Below are positions 39,311 to 51,503 of a stretch of DNA of 64,000 nucleotides, in pieces. Location of the stretch: assembly GCA_947311845.1 (NCBI GenBank), contig CAMZMU010000040.1, positions 58,491,537 to 58,555,536 on the forward strand, in the 5' to 3' direction. Every line of letters begins with the position of its first letter. Position 1 is the stretch's first letter. Under the pieces are notes generated by a model. It saw only the letters and a list, made by a program, of their open reading frames with translations, ran no database searches and was not told the DNA's origin. The stretch is from Poa pratensis. Taxonomy: Eukaryota > Streptophyta > Magnoliopsida > Poales > Poaceae. The position numbers were made by a program, and so were the translations under genes.

Positions 39311-40345
39311 TGTCGGAGAATGACTCCCACGAAACAGGGATAGTCAAGCTCACGAAGAGAGTTCGTGTAAGGGGCTGAACACGTTGGTCAAACAACCCTC
39401 AACCTGCACGGCGACGGTGCTCGTCGAGCAAGCGGAGGGACATCACGACAGAGATGAACACCAGCCCGTACCCAGGTTCACGGCCCTCGTGTGGAGGTAA
39501 TACCGCTACTCCTGCTTGTCTGTATTGCACTGCTTGTAGAGGTTACAGTACAATGAGCTTGCCGAGGCTCTCTTTTGGCAATGGTGTATACAAGGAAGGG
39601 AAAAGGGTCTTCTTCTTCCTTGCGCGTAAGTGGCTATGCTGGAATGAGAATGCGATCCCTTGCTACGGTGCACCTTGCCCTCCTTTTATAGGCGCCCCGT
39701 GCTCCCTCCTTGCACTCGCACTGGTAGGGCTGTCACGTGGCGCAGAAGGTGGAGCGCGGTGCATCGCAGCCCGGATGTCCATGGACGCGGTCCATGAGCG
39801 TAAAGCTGACTCCTGTAGCAGAGTACCCACCGTCCATGCAGGACGGCCAGCTGGGGCCGCAGAGGAACGTGGGGGTGCCCACGGTGACGTTGGCCTTGGA
39901 GCGTAGCGCCGGCCGGTCCCCTTATCACCAAAGAGGAAATCCTTGTAGTCCGGAGCGGGTGGCACAGCTTTATTGACCCCTTTAATCACCAAAATGGCAA
40001 CTGCGGCGTCGTCGTCACCGCGCGCAGGGGCGCGCGTCACTCTGCGGCCGCTGCAGAGCCCATGTGCGCTCTGCAGAGGTTGCTTTGCAGCGAAGCGATC
40101 TCCACGAGGGCTTGGATGCCCTGTAGAGAATTCGGCGTTGACCTCTCCCCAGGGGAGATTTCCTTGAAGAGGGGGCAGCAGTGGATATGGCCTCCGCAGG
40201 CCTCTGCTGCCTCAAATCCCTCGCGAGGCAATTCGCCTCACGAGGCTCTCCAAGCCGTAGGCTTGGTCCTTAGCAAAATTCGCCATCAAGTGTCGAGGGC
40301 CGTATAGGACAGGCCCAGCACACCCTGGATTTCACTGGGCCGACA
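39311..40345 (-). repeat. 3' LTR of element E
   Basis: It matches 51504-52541. Just inside it, gtagcccccgggccc is the complement of the polypurine tract. A cttttataggcg phrase near 39673-39684 occurs in both LTRs, but it is on the plus strand, so it is not the sense TATA box. Confidence 0.93.
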
Positions 40346-40664
40346 GTAGCCCCCGGGCCCATGATGGGCACGATGTAGTCCAATGGACGCAGGCGAATCG
40401 TCATGGGCCCAAAGTGTCCGGCCGGCCTGAGACACGTGCAGGGCAGTTACGCCGCGACGACACGTTCTCCTCGGAGATGATGGGCGTAGTGGGGGGTCCC
40501 ACCACGTCTCGGTAACTGCTCTGAGGGGAATAAAGCCTGCAGCGCCGGTTCAGGCAGCAGTTACTGCATCATTTGCGCCCGTCTCCTTGCTCTTGACGCC
40601 TGCGCTCCTGTGTCTCCGCGCTCCTCCTCCTTCACCGAGCTCCGCCGCCCTTCTCTCTTCGACC

Positions 40665-43600
40665 ATGGGTCCCAAGAAGGGCAAGGCGGCAATGGCGAAT
40701 GTACCGGCCGAGGCGCAGCAGGAGGACGAGCTCGCGCCGGCGCTGGTGGGGACTCGCATCCACACTGCGGAGGCGCTGGACAAGATCCGGCTGATGGCCG
40801 CAGGCAAGAACAACGAGCACGGCGCCACCGTTCTCAAGGCGGCGCGATTCGGCAAGCTCGCGGCGGGGCTGTATCCCATCTTCTTCCCGACCATTTTCGC
40901 TGGTTTGGTGCCGCCATTTTCTCCTTTCCTGGAGGAGGTTCTGGCCTTCTATCAGATCCAACTCCTGCATCTGCACCCCAACTCCATCTTGATCCTCGCC
41001 ATCTTCGCATATCTTTGCGAGGCGTATTTGGGGGTGATGCCTTCCGTGGCCTTCTTCCGGAGCTTCTATGCGCTCCGCTCCACGGCGCCTGGCGAGCGGT
41101 CTGGTTGTGTGTCCTTCCGCATCGCGGATGGGATGGGAGGTATCTACATCCCCATGTCCTGGGACGGCGACAAACCCGTCACACGGGTGACGAAGAAGGT
41201 GGACGATTTCCGCCAGCGGTGGTTCCTCGTGGACGCCAAGACGCAGAATTCCTTCTTCGACGTCCCTGAGGCGCCGCCCTGAAGAACTCGAATTGGTCGA
41301 GTGCGACCCTTCAGAGCCCGAAGATTGCGGACTTGGTCGCACGCATGAAGCTCGTCCGCGACGCTGGCCTCACGGGGCAGATGGTTGCTGAAGACTTCGT
41401 GAGGCGCCGTATCGCCCCTCTCCAGAAGCACACAAAGCCGATGTGGATGTATTCAGGCCCGGCGGACGCAATGCGGCTGCACTGCAGCTCCCACCTTCCT
41501 GAAGTCGTAGCTTCCATAATGGGCATCCTCTTCACCGCCCCGGAGGTTCCTGTGCCGCGCAGTGAGCTCGCGAAGCCACTCCATCAGATTACCCCGAAGA
41601 AGCGCCTCGCGATCCTGGAGCTGATGCCGGAGTTCACCCCTCAGGGCCTGGCTGGGGAGGAGAAGAAGGAGGACGCGGCGCCCGTGGTGGAAGAGGACTG
41701 GGCCTCGGAGTCACCCGCCGCATCTGACGAGGATCTGGGCGCCACCTGTGGAGGGGCGAATCCCTCGGCAGGGGAGGCGAGCTCTTCGAAACCTGCTCCT
41801 CCAGAGGGAGATGTTCTGGAAATTTCGTCCAGCGGGGACGAGGATTTCCTTGTGGCCCCTTCGCGCCAGGTCGCGGAGGGGGAGGAAGACAGTGATGAGG
41901 AGGCCGTAGCGGGACGCTGCGACCCCGCTCCAAGGCTTTTCACGACAGGGCCGCCAAGAGCCCAGTGGGCACCCCTCTCAAGAGGAAAGCTGAGGCTGCT
42001 CCTGAGGGGCCCGGCTCTGGAGCTGCTTCGTCGAGGTCGTGGCGGTCATCCACTACGATGTGGGTCGACTCACGCGCCAAGTCATCTGGGTAAGCGTTGG
42101 CCCCTGTCTTTGCATCTTTCGAGAGTTTTCTTGCTCTCCTATTGATGGCCTTCCTGTTTGTTTGTTAGGGATCTTGTGACGGCAAAACGCCGGAGGCTCC
42201 GCAAGGCTGCGGAGGTCCGGGGCCTGGCCTCGGCAACCGTCGAGGAGCCTGTGGAGCCCTCAGCTGAAGAGGTTGCTAATCCCGTAGTGACCGAGGCCTC
42301 GGAGCCGGTGGCGGAGGAGGCCACGAAGCCTGTGGCGGAGGAAGACGTAGGGCATGTGGTGGTTACGCCTCTGGCCGGAGCAGCTACTTCGTCTTCTACC
42401 GCGGAGGCGCGCCCCGAGGAGGAGGCGGTGGTGCGCACACCGACACCACCACGTCCCGTCACTCCACCAGAGCGGCAAGAGGAGGTCGCCGCGGAGGAAA
42501 CGGGGAGTGGCTCGCCGGCGAAGGAGGCGCTGACGTTGAGATGGGGGAGAGGATTACTCCGCCGCCCCAAGGCACCGACGCCGCGATGGAGGAAAATGTC
42601 CCTCCGCCGCCCCCGCCTAACGCAGATGCTGAGGGGGCGGCGGCTTCTTCTGGGATCGCAGCGGGCTCGGCGGCGGCGGACCCCACGGTGGCTGGGCAAT
42701 CTTCCCCTGCCCCTGAAGCTCGAGAGGAGGCGCCGGTTGAAAACGACGGTGCTGGAGCCCATGGCCCCAATGGCGGAGAGGGCTCGCACAGCCCCCAGGC
42801 CGAGGTTGACGCGGCCCAAGTTTGGAGGTTCCCACCCTCGAAACTAGTGCGCACGAGGGAGCCTCCATGTCTCGTGGGAGTTCCCGGGCTCTGGTCCTGG
42901 GTGGCACGAGCTGGAGCGGCGCTCGCCGCAGCTCTACCTTCCGCCTGGCGCGGGGTGCACTGGATGGGCTGGAGGCCCAACTCGCCTCGAGGAGGCCGAG
43001 CTCGCCAGAGAGTACGACGAACTTGAGAGGGCGTGGACCCGCTTCTTCGAGGTCGTGGAGCAACGCCGCCATGACAACGAGGCCATGCAGGCGCAGCGAG
43101 AGGAGGCGCTGCGCTTCGCCAAGGAGGTCCGCGAGAGCGCGGTTCGCGAGGCTCAAGAGACCCTGGAGCCACTCCAGGCAGAGCGCCAGGCCGCTGCAGA
43201 AGATCGCGAGGCGGCCGCGGTGGAGCGCCAAACCGCTGCCTCAGAGCGGGCGATCCTCGAGACCACGCTAGCCGCTCAGCGCCAAGAGCTTGCCGACCGC
43301 GAGGGGAAATTCGCCGCGGAGTCGGAGGCTACGCGGAAGTCTTTGGACCAACACCGCGTGTCCTTGGATGCCCGTGAGCAAGTACTGGCGGCGCGTGAAG
43401 CGGAGGTGCTCAAACGCGAAGAGCGGCAACTGCAGGCTGACAAGGAGTTGTCCACGCAGCGCGCGGATCTGGAGGCGCGGGAGGGCAAACTGGCCGAGGC
43501 CATAGGCAAGCATGACGAGGAGGTGGCCAAGCACAAAAAGCTTGTAGAGAAGTCCAAACGAAAGCTTGCCGCGAGGAAGGAAGAGGCTGAGAAGGATGCC

Positions 43601-44362
43601 GCCGCCAAGCAAGAAGAATATCGCTCCGCCGTCGCGAAGAATACCGGGAAGCTCAGGAAGCAGAAGGACCGCTTCAAGAAGAAACGCGCGGACGACAATG
43701 CCCGCATTGTTCAACTGGAGCACCAGAACGCCAACCTGAACTCCCGGGTGAGGCGCGCCAGGGACGGTCGTCGCCGCGCGGAAGAGGCTCGCGAACGTGC
43801 TGATCAAGACCTCGCCTCCCTGATGGCTGATATGAGGGAGCTGGCTGCGCAGGCGGCCCTGCTGTGGAGCGTGCTGCAGAGGATGAGCACAGCGTGCAGG
43901 CGGCGCGGTCCTGACGCAGCAGCGGGAGCGCGTGTTCAAGTCCTTGGTGACCCGGGGGAACACTCTCGCGGGGCAGCTAGGAGTGGATGCTCCTGTTGTT
44001 CCCGTCAATGGGAACGCTGACGCCGCCACATACCTCGCCTACTTCGATCAGCTCTTCTCTGTGCTCGAGGGCCCTGTGGCGGAACTTGGCGAGGTTGGTG
44101 ATGAGGAGTGTCGCAAGCTCTTGACCGTGGCGATCGATCGCGTCTTCGCCAACCTCCAGCGCCTTCACCCCGGCTTCGACTTCGAGTCAGTGACCGAGCC
44201 CATCGAGGGAGATCCTGGGAGCTCTCCAACTTGGTTCGAGAAGAAGTCAACGATTACGTCGACCGCTTCAAGAGGGTTGAGGCGGAGCAGGCCGCTGAGG
44301 AGGATGAAGGCGCCGAAGAAGAGAAGGCTGAAGAGGACGGCGATGGTGAACCCTCTGCCTAG
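40665..44362 (+). pseudogene. Antisense gene of element E (Transposase_28-like plus long coiled coil)
   Basis: The ATG at 40665 (MGPKKGKAAMANVP) opens a frame whose residues about 60-150 contain PPFSPFLEEVLAFYQIQ, FAYLCEAYLGVMPS and RQRWFLVDA, the Transposase_28-like domain shared with the antisense genes of A and C. A frame change near 41280 leads to VASIMGILF and an acidic linker. A 79 bp intron with GT..AG ends lies at 42090-42168. After more frame changes in an Ala/Pro/Glu-rich part, a coiled coil of about 270 residues runs 43025-43870, followed by LVTRGNTLAGQLGV and an acidic end (stop 44360-44362). It is oriented opposite to gag-pol. Frame breaks suggest decay. Function unknown. Confidence 0.62.
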
Positions 44363-45360
44363 GCCACTCCTGCAACAAGATGCGCTTGGCGCAATTATCT
44401 TTGTTTTAAGACTTGTTTTAATTCACGCTGGCTTGTAAGATACTTTAATCGTATGCAAACATGTGTGTGTGCCCCTCGAAGGGTCCTTTGTCCCTGTTCC
44501 ATGTCTTTCTTCGCTCTACGTCGTCAGGACCCATCTCTTTGCGCTATGACACCGCCGCTACGGTATGCCGGAGCGTGACTCGGCAAGGCCGGGGGGTGTT
44601 TAAGGCTTGGAGAGGTAAGGGCTCTCGAGTCGCGGTGCTCGAGGGCTCCCCTTTGACGCACAAGCAGTCCATGGAGTGTGAGAGAGAAAAAACCGCTCGA
44701 GGGGCGACAGGTGCCCGTGAGAGGGAGAAAACACTTCTGAGGAGCGCAAGCGCTAGACTTAGCTTGGTGAGACTTTGGCCTCGTAGAGGGCGTTGGCTTC
44801 CCTGATGGTGCGCTCCCTTCTAGGGGTCGGAGCGTGACTTCTCGACCTTGGGGAGGACTTCTTGTTCCCTGTATTGGTTAGAGAGGCAGACCCAAAGCAG
44901 GCACATGGTAGTAAACACCCATGCGCGCTTATAGGCTTCCTCATGGGTATCTCGCGAGGAGAGTAAGTACCAAGGTCCTTTGGTGAGGTGGCGTGTTTTG
45001 GGAGCAAGCCCATGGGCCAGAGCTCTTTGGGGAGGTAACAGGCGTGAGAGCGTGCTCACGTGCTAGAGCTCGGATCCTTTGGATTTTGCGGTGCTGTTGG
45101 GGTGCTCTTGAGGCACAGTCACCGTACTCAGCCCCCGCTCGCGAGGTGCGCATGGGGAAGAATATAGCGCGAAATGAACTAAGATGATGAAAAGTAAAAC
45201 TCACCACCAAAATATTACATAGCGGCGCCTCAGCGCAATGTTTCATCGAGAAACGAATTGGTTCATTACACTTGGTGTGACCAAGATAAAGTTTTCCATG
45301 TCGAGGCATGGGGACCACATTCAGTGGCTGAGACTCTTCACGGCCTGCGGCGGCACGTAA
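44363..45360. other. Spacer of element E between antisense gene and integrase
   Basis: Both genes converge here. I see no coding region; only short GC-rich phrases and no further transposon ends. Confidence 0.5.
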
Positions 45361-47300
45361 TCAGGAGAGCTCAGAGGGGCTGGCCCTCGGGAGGAGAAGC
45401 TTTTGTGAAGCTTGGAGGTGAAGTTGTGTGCTTCCCTCTAGAGACAAAAAATGTCTGGCGTGACTATGATCACGGGTAGAACTTGCGTAGATGCGCGATG
45501 TTCCATGGATTTTGACCGGAATGCCGTCCTCCGTTTCGAGGCGTACCGCGCCAGGCCTGGCGATGTGGGAGACCCTGTAGGGGCCTTCCCACATTGGCGA
45601 GAGCTTGTGGAGACCTTCCCTGGAGAGGATTCTCCTGAGGACGAGGTCGCCTGTCTCGAGAGTGCGCGGACGTATGTGGCGGCTGTGGTAGCGTCGCAGG
45701 TCTTGCTGGTACTTGGCTGCCCTGAGGGCGGCACGGCGGCGCAACCCGTCAAGGAGTAGCAGGTCGTCGCTGTGGAGGTCTGCTTGATCGTCCTCGTTGA
45801 AGGCAAGGACCCGTGCGGATCCATGCTTGATCTCTGTGGGGAGGACTGCTTCAGCTCCATACACGAGAGCAAATGGCGTCTCACCAGTGGGCTTCGTGGG
45901 GTTCGTGCGGATGGACCAGAGCACGGACGGGAGTTCGTCTATCCAGCCCTTGCCGTAGCCCTTCAGGCGATTGAAGCTCTTGTCTTGAGGCCCTTGAGGA
46001 CCTCAGCATTTGCTCGCTCGGCTTGGCCGTTGCTCTGTGGGTGAGCCACCGAGGCGAAGCAGAGCTTGGTGCCGAGGCTCTCGCAGTAGGCCCTGAAGAT
46101 GCCGCTGGTGAATTGTGAGCCATTGTCGGTGATGATGCGATTAGGCACACCAAAGCGGCAGACCAGGCCTCTGATGAATTTTACTGCCGCCCTGGCCGGT
46201 ATGCTGCGCACTGCTTCAACCTCTGCCCACTTGGTGAACTTGTCGACTGCCACGAAGAGGAAGCGGTAGCCCCCTTGTGATCTCGGGAAGGGTCCCAGAA
46301 TGTCAAGGCCCCAGACCGCGAAAGGCCACGAGAGCGGGATGGTTTGGAGTCCCAGTGCAGGCTGATGAACTTGCTTGGCGTGGAACTGGCACGCATCGCA
46401 AGATTGGACGATGGTGGTGGCATCTTGAAGCACTTGGGGCCAGTAGAAACCGCTCCTGAAGACCTTGCCTGCCAGGGTGCGTGCAGAGGAATGGTGGCCA
46501 CACTCTCCACTGTGAATGTCTCTGATCAGCATGCGGCCTTCCTCGGGGGGGACGCACTTGAGTGCAATTCCATTTGGGCGCTTGCGGTACAGGTCTCCCT
46601 CGAGGATGTAGTATGACTTGGCTTGTCGAGCCACTCGCTCTGCCTCCGCGTCTTCTTCAGGAAGGACTCCCTTCAGCAGGTAGTCTTTGAGTTCGTCAAC
46701 CCAGCCTGTCTCTTGGTGCACCATAGCCAGCAGCAGACGCTCCCCTGAGGATGGACCGCAGTTGGGTGCCCCACCTATAGGAGGTGGTGGGAGTACTTCG
46801 TCTGTGCTTGCGGCTGCTGCTTCTTGTGGCTGCTTTATGGACGCCTTGGAGAGTCTCTCTTCAAACACGCCGGCCGACTGGGCCTGCCTTCGTGATGCTC
46901 GCTTGGCGATGTCATCTGCCTCTTGGTTCTCCTTTCGCGGGATGTGCATGAGCTCCATGCCCCTGAAGTGCTTCTCGAGCTTGCGGACCTCTTCAAGGTA
47001 GGCGGCCATGTGGTCGTCTTAGGCGTGTAGCTCTTGTTGGAGAAGTTAACCAGGAGCTGGGAATCACCCTTTATGAGTAAGTGCTTGACGCCAAGGGCGA
47101 TTGCGGCTCTGAGCCCGGCGAGGAGGCCCTCGTACTCGGCGATGTTGTTGGAGATCTTGTCTATTGTGAAGCACAGCTGGATGGCGTAGTAGAGCTTGTC
47201 ACCTTTTGGTGAGGTTAAGACAACGCCAGCCCCACCATTGCGGCAGGCGAAAGCTCCATCGAAGTGCATGGTCCAGTGACTTGGCATTGTATCTCCCGAT
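45361..47300 (-). pseudogene. Archaeal-type RNase H and integrase of element E
   Basis: On the minus strand the second RNase H shows MHFDGAF, EYEGLLAGL and KGDSQLL (47270-47050). After a frame change near 47030 its end, KENQEADDIAK, follows. Integrase has CGHHSSA and CDACQ zinc ligands and D-D-E residues in WGLDILGPF, ITDNGSQF and NGQAERAN. A stop/frame change near 45960 separates the C-terminal part with MLWSIRTNPTKPTGETPF, GDLVLRRI and the W-E-G-P-Y block (45924-45361). The proteins degrade RNA and insert the cDNA. All key residues of integrase are visible, but the frame breaks make it non-functional. Confidence 0.85.
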
Positions 47301-48919
47301 GACGCGGTTTCTTCTTCGCGAGGCTCTTCAGGAGTTGGGTCTGTCCACTCGGCGACGAAATCCGCCAGCGCTCTCCCTTTTATGACTCTTGTGGTGTCGA
47401 AGCGCAAGTTGAATGGCTGCAGCTCAATGTTCCACCCTGCGACGCGGTCAGTAGCGTTGGGGTTGCGCAGGATCTGCTCCAGGGGGAAGGACGTGACCAC
47501 CGTGATGGGGTGACCCTGGAAGTAGTGGCGCAGCTTCCTGGAGGCGATGAGTAGCGCGAGGAGGAGCTTCTGCTGCACTGGGTACCGCTCGCGAGCATCT
47601 CGCAGTACAGTACTGACGAAGTAGACTGGATGCTCGACGAGGGTCGTTGATGGTGGCAGCGTCGGCTCCCTCGAGAGGCTCCTCAGGAGTTTTGGCGAGG
47701 TTTGCCTGTGGAGGAGCCTCGGCAGGGTGCTCGTGGAGGGCTCGACTTGAGGCTGTGGGCCTGGCGCTGGGTCTGGAGAGACTGTTCCTCGTCGGGAGGT
47801 TCTGGACTTGGTGTGGCAGTGCTTTTCTTGGGGAGAACTGGCTCTTCTCTTTCCACCACCAGGACGGCGCTAGCAGTTTGTGGAGTGGCTGCTAGGTACA
47901 GCTTCAGATGCTCGCCTGCCCTGGGGGCTACCATGACTGGTGAGCTAGCCAAGTATTTCTTCAAGTCCTTAAATGCTTCGTCAGCCTCTGGAGTCCACTT
48001 GAAGGTGCCGGATTTCTTCATGATCTTGAAAAATGGCAAGGCTCTCTCGCCGAACTTGGAGATGAAGCGGCCTAAGCTGGCCATGCATCCTGCTAGGCGC
48101 TGCATGTCCTTGAGGCGGCGAGGTGGCTGCATGTCTTCTATAGCCTTGATCTTGTCAGGGTTTGCTTCTATGCCGCGGTGGGACACGAGGAACCCGAGGA
48201 GCTTGCCTGAAGGCACCCCGAAGACGCACTTGGCGGGGTTTAACTTGATGTTCACCTTGCGCAGGCTGGCGAAGGTTTCCTCGAGATCCTTCAAGAGAGT
48301 GTCTCCCTCGCGAGACTTGACCACGATGTCGTCGACATAAGCTTCTGCATTTCTTCCCATCTGAGCCCCCAAGGCGATCCTCATGAGCCTCTGGAAGGTG
48401 GCGCCGGCTTTTTTAGGCCAAAGGGCATGCAAGTGTAGCAATACACACCACAAGGGGTGAGAAATGCTGTTTTCTCCTCGTCTTCCTTGGCCATTTTGAT
48501 CTGGTGGTAGCCTGAGAAGGCATCCAGGAAACAGAGGAGATCACAGCCGGCGGTGGAGTCCACAATCTGGTCTATCCTTGGCATGGGGTATGGATCCTTG
48601 GGGCAGCCTTGTTCACGTCTGTGTAGTCGATGCAGAGCCGGCCTCCTCCATTGGGTTTTGGGACAACCACACCGTTGGAGAGCCAAGTGGGGTGGGCAAC
48701 TTCTCGAATGATGTCTGCTGCTTTCAGCTTCTCTACTTCTTTGATGATGAACGCTTGCTTCTCGGGGGCTTGTTTCCGCGCTTTTTGCTTTACAGGGCGT
48801 GCGTCTGGACACACGGCTAAGTGGTGCTCGATCACCTCCCTTGGTACACCGGACATTTCTGACGGAGTCCATGCGAACATGTCAGAATTTGCCCGAAGGA
48901 AGGCGACGAGCGCGCTTTC
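47301..48919 (-). pseudogene. Reverse transcriptase and RNase H of element E
   Basis: After the conserved TAG the minus-strand frame reads SALVAFLRANSDMFAW, GGGRLCIDYTDVNK, then after a frame change LDAFSGYHQIKM, PFGLKK, and after another the catalytic AYVDDIVV and the SGKLLGFLV thumb motif. RNase H follows with ADEAFKDLK, an unusual Pro/Ser-rich insertion around 47690-47800, and LIASRKLRHYFQ. At least three single-base frame changes (near 48600, 48430 and 47640) disable it. Confidence 0.85.
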
Positions 48920-48922
48920 CTA
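48920..48922 (-). other. In-frame UAG between protease and RT of element E
   Basis: On the minus strand AAA TAG GAA AGC lies between IGAGLPPK and ESALVAFL, at the homologous position to the stops at 14902 (A) and 61442 (D). Confidence 0.85.
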
Positions 48923-49889
48923 TTTGGGAGGCAAGCCAGCGCCTATGGTGACGCTAGCCCCCGAGCCTCAGCCCCCGAGCCGCTGGTGCTCAGCGACACC
49001 TTCTTTGTAGATGCTTGCTCTTGAGTGAACAGTTGTTTCTTCTTCTTGGGCCTCTCGAGAGGCTCCATGTCCTCGTCAGCGGGGAATGCCATGGCAGCGG
49101 CCTTGTAGGCGATCTCGACGGCGCGCGTGGCGTCCTGTACGTGACCGCGTATGGTGATGGTGCCACCGCTGCCAGGGATCTTGACCATGTTGTAGGCGTG
49201 GTGCGTGACGGCCATGAACTTCGCGAGGGCGGGGTAGCCGAGGATGGCGTTGTAGGGCAGGCCAATGTGCGCGACGTCGAAGTCAATTAGCTCGGTGCGG
49301 TAGTTCTCCTGCGTGCCAAAAGTGACCGCGAGCCTCACTTGCCCCAGAGGCGAGATTGAGCCGCTGGTGACCCCGGTGAAGGGCCTGGAGGGCATGAGCC
49401 ACTCGTAGGGCACTTGAAGCGTCTCGAAGGTCTCGACAGAGATGACGTTTAGGCCTGCACCCCCATCAATGAGCGTCTTGCCGACGGCGATGTTGTTGAT
49501 GGTGGGGGTACACACCAACGGCGATGAGATGACGTTTAGGCCTGCACCCCCATCAATGAGCGTCTTACCGACGGCGATGTTGTTGATGGTGGGGGTACAC
49601 ACCAACGGGAGGGTGCCCACGGTCTTTGTAGACTTGGGGTGGTCTTTGGCGTCGAAGGCGATGGTGTACTGGGACCACTTGAGGGGGCGGGACGTCTCGA
49701 CCCCGGGAAGCGCTGCGTTGAGCTCGCGAGCGAACTGCTTGAACTGGTTGTTCGACTTGGGCGCCTGGGATCCGCCGAGGATGCATGCCATGGCGCCCTT
49801 GGGGGCCTGGTAGCCTCCAGGCTCTTCGTCGGGCAGATTGTTGTTTTTCTCGGCGGCATTCGCTGAGTTCCCTGAGGCCTCTGGAAGTT
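48923..49889 (-). pseudogene. Protease of element E with duplicated active site
   Basis: The minus-strand frame contains GAMACILGGSQAP, WSQYTIAFDAKDHP and the catalytic block KTLIDGGAGLNVIS, which occurs twice because of an 87 bp in-frame tandem duplication (49441-49608). The PYNAILGYPALAKF block and KIPGSGGTITIRGH end follow; this is the site hit by CACTA1 and CACTA2 in A and C, intact here. A frame change near 48950 precedes the linker to the TAG. Two catalytic Asp motifs in one chain probably disturb the fold. Confidence 0.82.
49441..49608 (-). repeat. 87-bp tandem duplication in the protease of E
   Basis: The unit starting gatgacgtttaggcctg at 49441 is repeated at 49528 with one visible difference (cttg against ctta). 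It keeps the frame. Confidence 0.93.
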
Positions 49890-51446
49890 GCCTTTGCGTC
49901 CACCTTTGCGGTAGCCACGGCCTCTGCCGCGGCCACCGCTGCCCTCTTCTTGCTCACGCTTCTTGCTCAGTTGCTTGAGGTCATAGCAGTTCTCTGTCGC
50001 ATGGCCGCGCCTGTTGTGGTAGATGCAAAACGGGCGGTTGTCCACCTCTTTCTTGCCAGCCTCTGGAGAGTCCTCGCGAACATGCTTGGCGTCGGGTTCA
50101 GCTGCCAGGACTGCGGTAGGCTTGCGTTTGATCTCGTCGCGCCTCTTCTGGGTCTTGGATCCCTCGACAGGGTCGTCTGTCGAGCCCACCTTGACGAAGA
50201 GGAGCCCTTCCTCTGCTTTGGCGCATTTGTCTGCGATGTCGAAGAGCTTCACCACAGAGGAGAGGGTATCGTGGATGCCGAGCTTCTCGAGCATCCTGTG
50301 GTTGGTGACGCCCTCTCTGAAGGCCGCAATGACGTGCGAGTCCGGGATGTTCGGGATCTTGTTGCGGACTTGGCTGAAGCGCTGGATGTACCTGCGGAGG
50401 GTCTCGCCAGGCTTCTGGCGCACAGCTCGCAGGTCGTTGTAGGTGAGGGCGCGCTCGTACGTGCCCTTGAAGTTCGCAACGAACTGCTGGCAGAGCTCCT
50501 CCCACGAGTCAATGGAGTCCCCGGGAAGGTTCAGGAGCCACGACAAGGCGGAATCCTTGAGAGCGTGGGAGAACCAGTTGGCCATGACCTTGTCGTCTCC
50601 CCCCGCAGCTTGGATGGAGGTGGTGTAGAGCTGCAAGAACTCGATGGGGTTGTTCGTGCCGTCGTAGCCCTTGGGTAGGTCAGGCCTGAACTTCTGTGGC
50701 CAGACGACGCGCCGCAGGTTGCGGGTGAAGGCCGCGCAACCTGTGGCGTACGTGGCGATGCCCCCCTGAAGAGCACGGCGGTTCTGTCGCCCTGCCTGGC
50801 CGATCTCCTCCACGATGCGCTTCTGGAGGTCCTTCTGGCGCTCCATTTCCACCCGCGCGTCTGGGGGTGTCCGCTGCACGATTTGACAATCGCGTGGCGA
50901 TGACGCGTGGGATGCGGCCTTGTGCGCCGCGGCTGGAGGTGGACCTGGCGGAGGCGGCGGCGGAGGCGGCGGCGGAGGTGCGCCATGCGCGGTGGTCCCA
51001 GCGCGTCCGGAGTTGTGGTGCACCAGAGAGCGCGACGCCGCAGGAGCAGCGCGCGGTGCCGCCGCAATGTCGACGAGGTGCTGAAGGCGGCCGAGCCAGT
51101 TGTCGTGCGCCTCAGCCGTGGGACGGTAGCGGAAGAGTTCGCGCGGCCATGAGCAGCGCGGTGTTTGGGCTGGGCGCTGGACGCCCAAGAGTGGAGGCGC
51201 TGTGGCGCTGGGACGGGTGCGAGGACTCTGCGTCCTCGCCGTGCCGTGGTCGACGTCGTCGTCGAAGCGGTCATCGTGGTTGCCGTCGTCGTCCTCGGGG
51301 TGCTCCACCCGCGGTTCAGCGGTGTTGCGCCCCGTGGCACGGCTGGCGCGGGGACAGCCGCGAGGGTTGGTGGTGTTGGCAGCGGGCTCGGTGGTTGCCC
51401 TGCCTGACGCCCGCCGGGTGGCGCGAGCTGCGCGAGTGTCCGCCAT
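49890..51446 (-). CDS. Gag of element E
   Basis: The ATG at 51446 lies about 40 bases after the primer site; unlike A, C and D the frame does not begin in the LTR. The N-terminus is Arg/Thr-rich, followed by an acidic segment, a proline run (about residues 160-175), then the gag core with FRPDLPKGYDG, FLQLYTTSIQAAGG, MANWFSHAL, SWEELCQQFVANFKGTY and RRYIQRFSQVRNKIP. A short knuckle CIYHNRRGHATENC (C-x2-H-x4-H-x4-C) and a Gly/Arg-rich tail end it. It is open for over 500 codons until a frameshift near 49890 at the junction to protease. Gag forms the particle and binds RNA. Confidence 0.85.
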
Positions 51447-51482
51447 GGTGCAGAGGCGAGGAAGGTTGAAGACGCGCCTCAG

Positions 51483-51501
51483 CCCCCTACCTGGCGCGCC
51501 A
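51483..51501 (-). other. tRNA primer binding site of element E
   Basis: On the minus strand it reads tggcgcgccaggtaggggg, two bases after the 5' LTR. It differs from A, C and D, so a different tRNA is implied. Confidence 0.75.
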
Positions 51502-51503
51502 AT

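Noticed and set aside
39454..40307. Several short frames in the LTRs of element E
   Set aside because: They are disrupted by indels between the two LTR copies and fall in U3 and leader sequence.
50531..51469. Long Arg- and Pro-rich open frames overlapping the gag of E on both strands
   Set aside because: They are by-products of high GC content and codon use of the real minus-strand gag, which shows the conserved gag blocks.
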